Shown: positions 38,071 to 50,122, counted from the first letter of the stretch. The stretch is 64,000 nucleotides of DNA from Geosiphon pyriformis (GCA_016748015.1 JAAOMT010000319.1:1-64000), one strand, 5' to 3'. Program-made: numbers and translations. Notes: a model not told the origin generated them from the sequence alone.

Positions 38071-38714
38071 GTTCTAATGGTTACAAAAGAAGAATTTAAT
38101 CACAGACCTGAAAGCTTGATTGATGTACAAAAATTGATCTTGAAAGAAAGATTCAATTTATTTTTTTATCTCCAATCACCGACATGATATCTAAATTTTT
38201 AATGGACGTTACGATGATTTTGCGATGAATTTAGTTTAAAAAGAGCCACAGTATATGCGCCTTAAAATTCTATCAGGTGTTGAATTTTTCAAGCAAAAAA
38301 CATAGTACATTTACATTTATTCAGATGGTGCAAAACTGGCACTGGATTTATGTGTCAACCGCGGAATCATGACTTTCATCTTTTAATCCATAAATTTTAA
38401 AATGAATTAAAATTCATATTTCTTCATTTTTCTGCTCATTTAAAATACCGAATATCTATAAGTTTTTTTGAGAAAATTATTGCAATTACTTTCACAAGTC
38501 ATGCTCAAAACTTGAGTATTCATACTCAATAATTTCACCTGACAAGATACCAAAAAAAATTTTGAAATTTTAAAACTTATTTTTTCAAAATTTATTTCAA
38601 ATTAGATAAACGCCACATTCCACTTTTACAATTATAGCAATAAAAGTAAAAACGTCACTTGGGTAAATTTAGCTAGACCACTTTGTAGGCTCTTTAAGAA
38701 AATAATAGTTAAAG

Positions 38715-38850
38715 GCAGGGGTTATCCCAATTTGGTCGTTGCCTACAGACTAATGTTGTCGTAATTCATTTACTTAAATAAAGATCAAAAGCAGGGTTAT
38801 CTCAATTTGGTCGTAGCACATTTGTCGACATTCGTTTGCTTATAAAAAAG
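38715..38850 (+). promoter_or_regulatory. Duplicated upstream element plus TATA box of the phospholipase C-like gene
   Basis: A 27-28-bp sequence (GCAGGGGTTATCCCAATTTG then GTCGTTGC) at 38715-38742 is repeated with three differences at 38791-38817. A TATA-like TATAAAAAAG lies at 38841-38850, 65 bases before the chosen ATG. The repeats are candidate regulator-binding sites; function is inferred from position only. Confidence 0.5.
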
Positions 38851-38914
38851 AGAGGAATTGAAACTCATTTTTTCTCACTTGGTTTTCCTGAATATCGCTA
38901 AAAAATTTTTTTTA

Positions 38915-40929
38915 ATGAAGTCCTTTCCAACAAAAATTTTGCTTTTAACCATTTTCGCAATTGCTATTACCAATTCACTCCCAAATTTACCACCGTCATC
39001 TACCGGATTCGACTCCCGAATTAAAAATGTTGTCTTACTCGTAATGGAAAACCGTTCATTTTCAAAGATAGCCGGTTATTTTCGTTATTCATCAGAAATT
39101 AAAGGGTTGACCGGTAGAGAATATAATTTGGTCGACCCTTCAGATCAGAAAAGTAAAAAAATCTACGCAACTCAAGATGCTGTCTATATCGATTCAGATG
39201 ATCCGGGTCATTCGGTGAACGACACTTTTGAACAAATTTCTGGATACCCGGGGGATCCAAGAACTAAATTTCGTGATATCCCTCCAATGTCTGGTTTCGT
39301 TCAAAATTTGATTAGAAATTATAAAATTGATGTGAAAGATGAAAAGAGATTAAAACATGTGATGAATGCCTTCAATCCAGATGATGTACCAGTTATTCAT
39401 ACTTTAGCGAAAAATTTTGCATTGTTTGATCGATGGTTTGCTAGTATTCCTGGAAGTACTGTTCCAAATCGATTATTTATTCATTCAGCTACTTCGAATG
39501 GCGTAATTGAAACCTCCTATGACGCTGCTTTTAATGGCTTTGATCAGAGAAGTTTATATGATTCTTTCAATGAGGTAAATATAAATTCTAATTTAATTAA
39601 AATTCAATATCACACATTGTGATTTATACAATTATCATCACTTTACGTCAGGCGAACATCACTTGGAAGAATTATTTCAGCTTCTTCCCAAGTTTGACGG
39701 AATTAAGAAGCTTACGTAAGGATATTACGAAATTCAAAAAACTTCAATCGTTTCTTAACGATGCTAAAAACGGAAAATTACCACAATTTAGTTTCATTGA
39801 TGCGTAAAGTTTTTTAAAATTTTTAAATCTTGCTTCGCTTTCTTTTTTGATTAAAATTCTCAACATGTTATTATATTTTTCTCTTTGATGGATACATCTT
39901 AGGGCTTCTGATTCCAGACCATGCTATAATGGTACAGTTAATGATGAGCACCCTCCTTATAGTGTTGCCGATGGTGAACTTTTTATAAAACAAATTTATG
40001 AAGGTTAGAATTGATCACCATCAAAGTTTTCAAAAAATCGTGACTAAATTAAAATCTTACTCGTATAAACCGAACTTTTATTCCAGCCTTACACGCTTCA
40101 CCTCAATGGAATCAGTCTTTATTCATCTTGACTTTTGACGAACATGGTAAGCTATTGGCTCCGAATAGCTTTTCTTCTTCATATAAACTACCGAATGTCA
40201 CAGTAGAGCTTAAGAAATTGAATCCTAATTTAACTTTCCTAACTACTAATCTCAATTTTCTTTCGCTTCGAATCAAAAGGTGGCTTTTACGACCCCGTTC
40301 CACCGCCTGAGAATGTACCAGCACCAGATAATAAAACTGCTCCATATTTCAATTTTGATCGTTTGGGTGTTCGTGTTCCTACAATTTTGATTTCCCCTTG
40401 GATCGCTAAAGGGAAAGGTAAGGAAATTTTTTCCAAAATGGAGTTTTTAAAAAAGCGCTCAACTAGTCTTTGTTGGCAAAAATTTTTGAATCAAAAACTT
40501 TTTATACAAATAAATTGTTTATTCAAAATATTTCAGTTGTTCATGATCCAATCTTACAACCGGGAAGTTATTATGAACATTCTTCGATTGCAGCTACGAT
40601 GAAACGTGTTTTCAATTTGCCGAACTTTTTAACTAAACGGTAGGTCTATTGTTTGCATTATTACTTCAAACATTCATTCAATTCCGAGACTCATGCCAAT
40701 TATGATTGAACAAATATGTGTCAGCGATGCATGGGCAGGAACATTCGAACACATATGGTCCAAATTACCATCTCCACGTACAGATACTCCAGTTATTCTT
40801 CCATCACCACCAGAAAATTCTCCAGCTTCCTCATCTCGTAAACGCCGTCGTTCAGAAGATGAATTCTCGCCTGAAGCCTGTGCTGAAATTTCAAAGTTTC
40901 TGGCTGCTGTTGAAGCCACCGGACCATAA
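38915..40929 (+). CDS. Secreted phosphoesterase / phospholipase C family protein
   Basis: Seven exons: 38915-39574, 39652-39803, 39903-40003, 40087-40146, 40280-40417, 40537-40639 and 40725-40929. They give 472 codons plus stop, with all phases consistent. The ATG at 38915 opens a signal peptide (ILLLTIFAIAITNS), so the protein is probably secreted or vacuolar. Family landmarks are VVLLVMENRSF near residue 40 (metal/nucleophile region), FDRWFASIPGSTVPNRLF near 165-185, ILTFDEHGGFYDPVPPP and GVRVPTILISPWIAKG. TKRDAWAGTFE, near the end of the catalytic part, is split by the last intron. These are the hallmarks of the bacterial/plant/fungal non-specific phospholipase C group (pfam Phosphoesterase). 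The C-terminal Pro/Ser/Arg-rich tail is variable. A role in phosphate scavenging from lipids is plausible but inferred. Confidence 0.88.
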
Positions 40930-42178
40930 TAAATTTAATTTAGAAAAAAGTTTTCAAGTGTTTTAAAGAATGAATATCTTTGTGTTTATATATAAATTGA
41001 CGACAATGATTTATACTCACTCGAATAAAATGACTTATCAGGCTAGAATCTGCAATTAATAAAAAAAATAAGAATTTAGCAATCTCTTCAACAAATTTTG
41101 ACCGTTTTCAATTCTTTTATGCAAAAACAAAGCCCCACTTTCTTTTGTCATTCCCTGCTCAGATGGATGAATAGTAATTCTGTTAAACATCAATCAACTC
41201 GTATGTGATGTTGATTTAAAATAAATTCAACTTTTAATCGGTGAATTGCTGTTTCTACTTTTCATTTTCAAAGTCCTCGTTCCGACTTATTCACAACAAA
41301 AATACTGTGGATAGTTTTACAATTGATATGAGCTTGGATCTTTTCAAAATTATAATGAGAAAATAAGCAGAGATAGGAATTTCCTTCTGAAAAAATGAAT
41401 TTAATAAAAATTAACCATTTCGTCAGCCTTTTTACTAATATTCTTAAGGCCACCATATAATTTGGGAAACTTTTTAATGCCTGTCTTTAGTAACTCCTGT
41501 CAATGAATTATTTCCTTATTAGATTTCCAACAAAAATACATTGTACGTCGTGGCTGAATTCAAAGCTATCATAATAATGTTGTTTCCCATATTTAGACCT
41601 TTCACGAACTAAATGAAACCTGTTTTATGCAAGATTAATTCTTGGAAATAAGTTAGATATAATGTTCATAGAAACAATAAAAAGAGAGAATAATAATTAT
41701 TATTATTTTAATTTGCAATATGTATCAGTTCTTTGTATAATATATTTTTTAAAAAACTTATTGATTATTGGATTAAATTTGAAATATAAAGTATGTTGAA
41801 ATTAAAGAAAATATTTTAAGATTGTCATTTTAGTTTTCTAAATATTATAGATAGTAAAAAACCGTGTAACTATAAATACAGTATATCTAAATTTTCCCTT
41901 CAGTGAGATAGATTAAGTCTTTTGAATTAGGAATTCATAAAGTTAAGTATAAATTTAAAATATTAATTAAACTAAATAAATCAATCTTTGAAATCTAACA
42001 CTATAGAATAAATAATGTGACTTATTGAAAAATTTAACCATTTAAGCAGTTAAAAGTCTGCTTGTATAAACTGCTCCTGAATAAATATTTATCAGGAATT
42101 TGGCTAAGAATTTTATCACATTATTGTGTTTTATAGTTTTTTCAAAGAGTCAAATACTATTTCGAAGATTTCGTTACC
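40930..42178. other. Intergenic spacer
   Basis: No gene could be supported. Short frames, such as one on the minus strand at 41268-41456, have no recognisable features. Confidence 0.6.
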
Positions 42179-42755
42179 TCATTTTTTCTTCAAAATTTCC
42201 TCTACAAATTTATCCGATTTCTTAAACTGTAACTTCTCAGAACTCTCATTTATAAACTCATCCTCATACGATCAATAAAATCCCAACAATCTATTGTAAA
42301 CCTCCAATTCAGTAGGACGATCCTCAGGAATAGCGTTTCAATGAGCTCAGTGGTAGAAGGTGAAAGGTGATCTAGTGCCATTTAAAATGTTCAATTATAA
42401 GAATGGCATCATGAGAACAATCATGAAAGTGAGACATTCCAGTTGCCAACTCCCATAATAGTATCCCTAAACTATAAATATCGCCAGCCGTTGTAAACTT
42501 TTCTTCTCTTAAAACTACTGGTGGTACATATGGAACCACTCCAAATACTCCTTTTTTGGTGTTTGCCTTGTTTGCAAGTTGACTTAATCCAATGTCGAAA
42601 ATTGTTGTGGTATCTTTATTAAGTTGTAGAACATTGCCCGAGTGTAGGTCACGATGAACGATATCAGCAGAATGAATTGTATCAAGTTCAGAAGCGATAT
42701 TTTTTGTTATAAATAATTTAGCATGTAACGAAGAGAGTGATAAATTTTTATGCAA
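42179..42755 (-). pseudogene. Truncated TKL-type protein kinase pseudogene
   Basis: The minus strand encodes the C-terminal lobe of a kinase. The catalytic loop is intact (IVHRDLHSGNVLQLN), followed by the Mg-binding region as DIGLSQLA, then VPYVPPVVLREEKF and GDIYSLGILLWELATG. About 25 codons of the C lobe are then missing, and PEDRPTELEVYNRL plus, in another frame, a SEKLQFKKSDKFVEEIL tail follow. There is no start codon or N lobe, so no glycine loop or catalytic Lys. It is clearly related to the kinase at 46845-48493, which has the same tail, and lies in the opposite orientation. Confidence 0.85.
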
Positions 42756-44189
42756 TCATGAGCTTTTGAACTAATTCTTTTTTTTTTAAGGTTTTCCATA
42801 ATATAGATAAAATTGAAAAATATGATATAATGAGGATATCAATAAAATAATACTCTCTCTAAAAATTAAAAAAGTATTATTTTCAAGTCAGAATTCGTAT
42901 CTCCATGTGAACTACAAAACTCAACTAACACTATTAGCTATAGCATTAAACCAATCAAATTTCTTAATTATAGAGGTTATTTGCATAATTTAAAAGTATG
43001 AATACCTGCAGTACACGAAAAAAAAACATGTAAGATACACAAAGGTCCAAGTATTTAGTGCCAAATAATTTACTGGCTGAAACCATTGTTAATAAACTCA
43101 ATTCAGCTTAAAAATTGAATATTATTGATTAAAATTAGTGTTGGAATAAGAATTTCCAAAAAAATCTTATTCATGGCAGATTATATCTTGAAAAAAAAAA
43201 AGTATTCCTAGTCAATAATAAACGATCTCATTTACAAAAAGATTAAAAGATAAGTAATATAGTTCCTAGTTAATAAACTTTGTTTTTAAAAGAGAAGTTA
43301 TTAGTAATAAAATAGATTTTGTTTTTCTAATTCGAATCATATAATTAGTAATTTTGACTTGAAATTTATTCAATCTTTATACAACTTTTTAACAATAGGT
43401 TTAAATAAAATAAAAAGCAATATTACCACATTTATAATACTTTTAACTTGAAGTTTTTTTTCTACATATTTGATCTTTATGCATAAATGCTTCATTATTT
43501 TCATTTTAACAAACTAAAGAATTACAAATCAAAAAATATGTAATACTTGAAACTTAAACTAAAAATAATTTTATTTAATAAAATAAATTTAATTTAAATT
43601 TAAAATAAACAAAGATAATTGTTTAAACCAAAAAAAAATTAATTCTTGAATTAAAAATTTATTTGTTTAAGAATAAAAATAAATAAAAATCTTTTGAAGT
43701 GCATAATTGTAATTTTATCACACACAAATAAATTAAATTTTAAAAGTACACAAAGTATTGAAATAATAAGAAAAAAGTTGAATAAATAAAAAATTAAACA
43801 AATAGATTTGAAAATTATTTTATAATACGAGTTCATGTAATTATTTTGTTAATATTGATAAGAAAAAAAACTTTTTTTATTAAAAATATTATTAATTTTT
43901 TTTTAATAAAACCAAATAAAAATTTTACTTAACTAATACAATATTATTTTTAAAGTATTTAAAAATTAAAATATTATAAAAGTTATTATTTTAAATTATT
44001 CATAAAAAAATTGTTTAATTCAAAAAACTTTTAATATTAAATTACTGTTCGTGTTAAAGTAAATTTGTTTATTTATAAAATTATTTTTATTTTAAATTGC
44101 ACAAAATGCATGTATTAATTTAATCAATGAAACTAATCGATATTTTATTAAAAAAAATCTTAATTAATAAAATAGTTTTAAAGTTTATC

Positions 44190-44221
<32 letters not shown>

Positions 44222-44945
44222 TATCAAAAATTTATATTACATTTTAATGTTTTTAAAAAATTACTCATAAATTATAATAATAAATTAACTTATTGAATTA
44301 TTGTTAAAATTGTTCAATAATATAAATTTCAATTTTGCTCAACTTAATTTTGTTATAATATTTTGTAGTGTATTTGTATTTGTATTAAACTACAAGAAAA
44401 AATCAAGATAATTAAGATTAAATGTAAATTATTAATTTCTACCAAGCATTTAAATTTATTTTTATTCAAAATAAAATTTATTGTCAATTGAAAAATTAAT
44501 AAAACAGGAAGTGTATTAAAAACTTGCTTTAATGGGTGTACTTACATAAATGTGGCTCATTGCGAACTTTATAAAAATTTCCTAATTTTGAAATTTATCA
44601 TATTTAAATTTAACAAAAGTCATTGACCTAATCATTTATTTACTTATTAAATTTGTATTATTATTATTTTCAGAGTTAATATTGAATAATTTTTTTTGGT
44701 TGTTTTTCCACAATAACCAAAAATTACCATTTAATTTTTTTATCAAACTTTTCAATCTCAAGATTTTTACTCAATTGTTTTTGCAAGAAATAATTTATTT
44801 TGAAAATTTTATCGAAATAATTATATTGACATTTTATTTAAATTGTCTAATTTATTTGCTTTCATTTTAAATACTGATTACTAAACTCACAAAATAGGTA
44901 ACCAAACTATCAAAATCAAGATTCAATTATATTTGTCTAAATTAA
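42756..44945. other. Spacer with remnant kinase promoter and A+T-rich DNA
   Basis: Read on the minus strand, about 43095-42990 resembles the plus-strand region 46615-46735 upstream of the intact kinase (TTTATTAACAA, CCAGTAAATT, TTTGGC, TTTGTGTA, ATGCAAATAA in the same order). From about 43400 to 44900 the DNA is A/T-saturated, with an (AAT)n run near 44190-44222. No gene was supported. Confidence 0.5.
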
Positions 44946-45743
44946 TTAAGCATTATATTCAGTTTTACTAAAAAAAAGACTTTTTAACTTAGCTAAATCT
45001 TGGTTTATATTGAAAAGATCTCTCTCTAAATTTAAAAAATGCTGCCAAAGAGCTGGGTTGGGATTTTGTTCCAAATTCAGAAATTGGTTAACTCGAAGAT
45101 CATGGTTTCGGATAGCATTAGCTTGGTTGTGCGCCGCAAAAGAGTTCAAGTTATTATTATTCCTAATATGTTGGAGCCTAGGGATAAATTCTTGCTGATT
45201 GTTTATCGGCCTTTGATTAAACTCGTGAGAATTATTATGTTGTACCATTTGAGCCAAAGGGTCCACAATTCTAAAACTTGAACTTTGTTGAATAGAATTT
45301 GAGTTGAAAGGTACTTGCATTAAATTTTGTGAATTGGGTTGCTGGTTTGATTGAGTTTCTAACGATTTTAAAGGGGTCAATGTAAAATTAGCTACATGAT
45401 TTACTGGTTTTTGATTAGGTTCGTGAGAGTTATTTTGTTGTAACATTTGAGCCATAGGATCTGCAATTCTAAAACCTGAACTTTGTTGAATAGAATTTGA
45501 GTTGAAAAGTGGTTGCATTAGATTTTGTGAATTGGATTGTTGGTTTGATTGAATTTCTAACGGTCCTAAAGGAGCAAATGTAGAGGCAGTAACATGACAA
45601 TGATTATGGTTTAATGAAGACGTGAAACTAGAATCATTAAAGGCATTATAATTAGAGAAATTCATATAGGAATTATGATCATTGATTCTCAAGGGTTGTT
45701 GATTTTCGACAAAGTTATGATAATTAGAAACTTGCTCTTCCAT
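44946..45743 (-). CDS. Q/N-rich low-complexity protein with an internal 66-residue duplication
   Basis: Single-exon frame of 265 codons from ATG 45743 to TAA 44946. It is very rich in Asn, Gln, Ser and Phe and has no recognised domain. Residues about 57-113 and 122-179 are two copies of one unit spaced 66 residues apart, sharing QNLMQ, FNSNSIQQSS, FRI, DP, AQM and NNSHE. The C terminus has a short amphipathic segment (LNLERDLFNINQDLAKL). Composition is of the prion-like or condensate-forming type seen in transcription and RNA regulators, but function cannot be assigned. The unbroken frame in A/T-rich DNA and conserved duplicate units support a real gene. Confidence 0.7.
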   Translation of the reverse strand: MEEQVSNYHNFVENQQPLRINDHNSYMNFSNYNAFNDSSFTSSLNHNHCHVTASTFAPLGPLEIQSNQQSNSQNLMQPLFNSNSIQQSSGFRIADPMAQMLQQNNSHEPNQKPVNHVANFTLTPLKSLETQSNQQPNSQNLMQVPFNSNSIQQSSSFRIVDPLAQMVQHNNSHEFNQRPINNQQEFIPRLQHIRNNNNLNSFAAHNQANAIRNHDLRVNQFLNLEQNPNPALWQHFLNLERDLFNINQDLAKLKSLFFSKTEYNA

Positions 45744-46844
45744 GGCTAGGTTTAATATAATAAATTCTATGATTATTAATGAATAAATAAATATCGTTCT
45801 TTATTATTATTGTTCAAAAGGGTGTTTTTAAATAGAATGGTTTGTACTTATGGTTTCACAGCCTGATAATTTTATGAAACAAACATACGCCAGTGATGAT
45901 TTCTTTGCATTGTATTACAGTCAAAATAACCTTCACCTACTTAAAAAGTAACACAGGTTTAATAATAAAAGACGCTTTCTGTGGCATAAGCAAGAAAGTC
46001 TAAAAAAAAACACAGCTGAATAAAATTCCCAGGATATTTAGAAACGCAAAAATCTTTGTAATGCCTAGATTGAACTGATTATAATGCGAAAAGATCTTAA
46101 AATATTGAAGCGAAATTATATTGTTAAGGTAAATTGTGCTATTTAAATTATCGAAAAATTAATTTTTGATAGTAAATAACGAAAAAGTGAATGATTTTTT
46201 GACTTTCCTGGTTAAGGAATCGATTGAAGAGTTTTTGAAAGGCACCTGAAACATTCGCCCAATATAATCAATATTTTACGTTCCATTAAAAATTTATTTT
46301 CTACAAATTTATACTCCCTCTCAGGTTTGAACAAACTATCCATCTCTGTATATTATTTTCGAATGATAAGTTTATCTAAAATAAATTTATTGCTAAGCTT
46401 TCCGATTTTTTTTCAAATAACTCGGAGTATTTTTTTCAGTCTCCTTAAAAAAAAGACCAAATTATATTATAATAAATGTTTATGATTGAAGTTTGATATA
46501 ACTAACACTATATTTTGTCTTTTGGTTTTCTCTATGTATTACAGTGGTTCAAACTAATCAATGGAAATTAATATCATTATTGACATATTTGCAAATTGCA
46601 TAACTGTTCTTCCTGAAAGAACTTTATTAACAATAATTTAAACCAGTAAATTTTTTGGCTATGATTAACTCAATTTTGTGTACTATAAAGAAAAATTTAC
46701 ACGCTTTATTTTACAGTTTTTATCATGCAAATAATCTAGTTCGTTGCACAAATTAATAATTTATAATATTAATAAAAGCTTTTGAAAAGAATCGTTCTTT
46801 TGCAAAATTTACTAAATCCTATTTCTTATTAAAGTTTGTTCACT

Positions 46845-48493
46845 ATGGGAAATTTTCAAACTAAAAAAATCCCCTTTCATGTTAAAAAAACTCGTCCTCT
46901 ACCTCATGATTGCGAAAAATGTGGAATTTGCAAACCTCCCATTGCTTGGAGATATCAATGCGGAGCATGCAAATTGTTTTTTTTAAATAATCTTTACAAA
47001 GACTTTTCGAGTGGCAATAAAATAGTCGATGAGATAATTAAAAATCCAATTTATTTACCTAATGAATATTATCTATGTTATTATTCTGAATGGATTCCTT
47101 GGGAGCGTTTGAAGAATACCGAGAAAATTGCAAAGGGAGGGTTCGGTACCATATATAAAGCAACATGGATAGATGGCCACATTGATTTTACAACTCTACA
47201 TAATAATAATAATAATAATAATATAAACTATAAGAGAAAAGGAGAGATAAACGTAGCAATAAAATTTATGAATAAATCTTTAAAGAGGTAATCAAATTAT
47301 TATGATTATTGATATTTTATCTAAATTTAATTATTTATTCAATTTTAATTAACTACTTATTTCACTTTTGTTAGATAAATATTCAAAGAGCCATGTTCAT
47401 TGAAAGTGGAGACCTTTATAATATCTCTTCGATAATAGGAGTTACACAAAACCTTGAGACACTCGATTACGGGATTGTAATGGATTTTGCTAAACATGGA
47501 GATATGCGGAAACATTTGTCAACAAAACTTCATTCTACTCTTTGGAATAATAAATTACAAATAGCAATCGATATTGCCAAAGGACTTAATAGAATTCATC
47601 TTTCTGGTGTGATGCATTGGGACCTACATTCGGGCAACATTCTACAATTATCTTCTAAAAAAACAATCATTGGAGATCTTGGATTGAGTCAACCGGCAAG
47701 AAATAAAACAGAAAAATCAGGAACAACAACAGAGGAAAAAGGGATATTTGGTGTGATCCCATACATTCCACCCGAAGTTTTTCGGGGAGAAAATTTCACA
47801 ATGGCTGGTGATATTTATAGTTTAGGAATGATATTATGGGAATTGGCAACAGGAAAGCCTCCCTTTCACGATTGTCCTCATGACGCCATTCTTATAATGA
47901 ATATTTTAAACGGTGCTAGACCTGAAATAGCGTCTCCTCTTATTCCACCTTGTTACGCTGGACTAATTAAAAAATGTTGGAATCCCAGTCCATCGAATCG
48001 CCCTACTGCTCAAGAAGTTTATAATGATTTGTATCAATTTTGGAAGGTACTGCGCGATAATAAGTCTATAAATGAAAGATTGCAGTTTGAGGAATCAGAT
48101 AAAGTAGTAAAAGAAATGCTAAACGATGAGACAACAAATTATTCAACAACAATTATTCATCCAGAGGCGGTTTATACAAGTCGTCTTTTAACCGCTCAAA
48201 TGATTGATTTTTCAACAGGTTTGTTCATTTAACTTAAATGTGTTAGATTTTATTGATTGAACTATGCAATATTATAACTTATTACTAACTCTATGAATTC
48301 TAATCTAAAGGAGTAGTTTATATTCCTGAAGGTAAACAAAAAATATTTAAAGAAAATTCAAATTTAATATGAGGCATTAATAAAACTTCTTTCCTCTCTA
48401 TTATTTTTAGAAACCGGAATCGACTCTTATTTAGTTATCCTTGGTTACATCGTGATTGGTAAACTTTATTATCTTACGAGGAGAAACCTATAA
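46845..48493 (+). CDS. TKL-type protein kinase, Cys-rich N terminus, putatively N-myristoylated, altered HRD motif
   Basis: Model: exons 46845-47287, 47389-48218, 48311-48331 and 48411-48493, 458 codons plus stop. Without the last two introns the frame would end at 48232. The ATG at 46845 gives MGNFQTKK, with Gly2 suitable for myristoylation. A Cys cluster (C23, C26, C29, C39, C42) resembles the N-terminal CxxC region of the expanded Glomeromycotina kinases. The glycine loop IAKGGFGTIYKA and VAIK are present. The second exon starts abruptly at AMFIESGDLYN, so most of the alpha-C helix region seems absent. The catalytic loop reads HWDLHSGN (Arg replaced by Trp) and the Mg loop GDLGLSQ. The APE region (YIPPEVF) and WELATGKPPF follow. 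It may be catalytically weak or a pseudokinase. Confidence 0.75.
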
Positions 48494-49109
48494 TACCACG
48501 ATAAAAGAGATAAATAACTTTTATTATTATATTTTTCAAAATTTTTAAGGGTTATATAATTATATAAAAATTGGTTAAATAAAGTGTTAAAAATAATTAT
48601 TATTCTTAAATGATATAATAAATACATGAAATCGTTCAAAATATCTAAAAGTTTAAAAATTAATTTAAGAGTTAAATTGAGAATCATATTATACTTATTA
48701 ATGTAATAATTAAAACCAATAATCAAATGTTAAAATAATAGTATAGTTTTGTTACAAATAATAAAGTTATTAAAAAAACAAATAAAAATATTTTTTTAAA
48801 AAAATAAATGAAAAATTGGGTATAAAAAAATTAAACAAATAAAATATTTGAATTAATTAAAATTAGAACTTGAATAAATATATTTTGTATAATAAATTTT
48901 TAATGTTAATAAATATATTAACAAAAAATATAAATAGTATATAAAACAATAAGAATTTAATAAATGCAAAGATTGTATTTATGAAAATTTTAAACTGTAT
49001 TTTTTAACTTTAAATGTCGATTTAAAAATTTCTGTTCTTTGAACCAAATCCTTACTCTAGAATCCAAATGATCATATCATTTAGGAAAAAGGTTTACATC
49101 ATAAAGCTT
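48494..49109. other. A+T-rich spacer
   Basis: Between the 3' ends of the convergent kinase and TMEM70-like loci. No feature could be supported; the minus-strand frame at 48469-48726 is composition-driven. Confidence 0.6.
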
Positions 49110-50122
49110 TTAATCTTTTTTAGCATTCTGTTTTGCCTGCTGCTCTGTATAGCGCACCCATTGTTCTAGCTCAACTTTTTCCTGAATTTTTCTTTTCACA
49201 TACCATTCAGAATTATTTTCGATCCAATCGAGCAATGCACTTGTGTAAGTATCCTCTTTTAAGGATTTTTTCTCCACAAAAAACAACCCCTCTGCGGAAA
49301 GCATGTGACTCAACCTTGTACCTTTATCCCCATTATTTTTGACTTGTTCCCACAAGGCCATTCGATAGCTTCTTTTTATTCATTTGCAATTCGCTTAGCG
49401 GTACCCGTGTTTCATATAACCCGCCCAACCAATCGTAACGTTCAAAAATGAGAAAAGGATCACCGTTTTCAGGTGACAAGAGTTTCGGATTGAATGAGGC
49501 TTTCCTGGCTCTTAGACTAATACTACGCGGGATCTCAATATAAAAGCGAGACACGTAGGGGGCGCTTACGAAATTTACCAAAATGATTGGGATTAGAGAA
49601 GCTATTCCAACTGGGATCAGGGAAGAATAATACAAATCATGTCCGACAGGCATTTTAAAATTTATTGGAACGAGTCAGATCTAAAATTAAAATCAAAAGC
49701 TTCGTGAATAAAAACCTACCTAAAATACTCCCAATCACAGGTTCCTTGCCCACAGCAAGTATGTAAGGGGTAAGGGCATAACCGCAAGACCCCACCGAAA
49801 ATGAGAATTACTTAAATTGTTTGACTGTTCTACCTAATGGGTCAATATATAGGAGCTCACGGTCCATTTTTTGAGGTTTGATGTCTAATGTGTGTTTTTT
49901 ATCATTTTTATTCTTTTCATCACTAGAAAGGAATCTTGAATGAGAAAAGCTTTGTGAAGACATTTTTCGGAGAAGTGAATTTAAAGTAACATTAAGACGC
50001 GAAATTTTCAAGTTTTCATTGGGAAGTAGACGTGACTTATAATTTGTGCACAAGAAAATTTTAGTTTTAATGTTGACACTATGCAAGGAGTTTGACAATG
50101 AACTGAATACTCGCCACTGCAT
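49110..50122 (-). pseudogene. TMEM70-like mitochondrial inner-membrane protein gene, interrupted
   Basis: ATG at 50122 opens a mitochondrial-type presequence (MQWRVFSSLSNSLHSVNIKT). The conserved TMEM70/TMEM223-like core follows: LLYIDPLGRTVKQFK, then YALTPYILAVGKEPVIGSIL. An intron (49719-49611, acceptor CCCAG) precedes VGIASLIPIILVNFVSAPYV. The two hydrophobic segments fit the two-helix hairpin of this family, which helps assemble ATP synthase and complex I. Two breaks occur: an in-frame TAA directly after TVKQFK (49811-49813), and a one-base frame change at a run of A near 49370, after SELQMNKKK. The rest continues as ALWEQVKNN...YVKRKIQEKVELEQW to the stop at 49110. They may be true mutations or assembly errors. 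The locus is divergent from the CCA-enzyme remnant, sharing about 330 bp. Confidence 0.6.

Noticed and set aside
38858-38914. Upstream extension of the phospholipase C-like protein
   Set aside because: The first codon there is TTG, it lies only 8 bases after the TATA-like box, and the ATG at 38915 begins a proper signal peptide.
49133-49342. Plus-strand frame opposite the TMEM70-like gene
   Set aside because: Antisense shadow of the conserved minus-strand C-terminal region.
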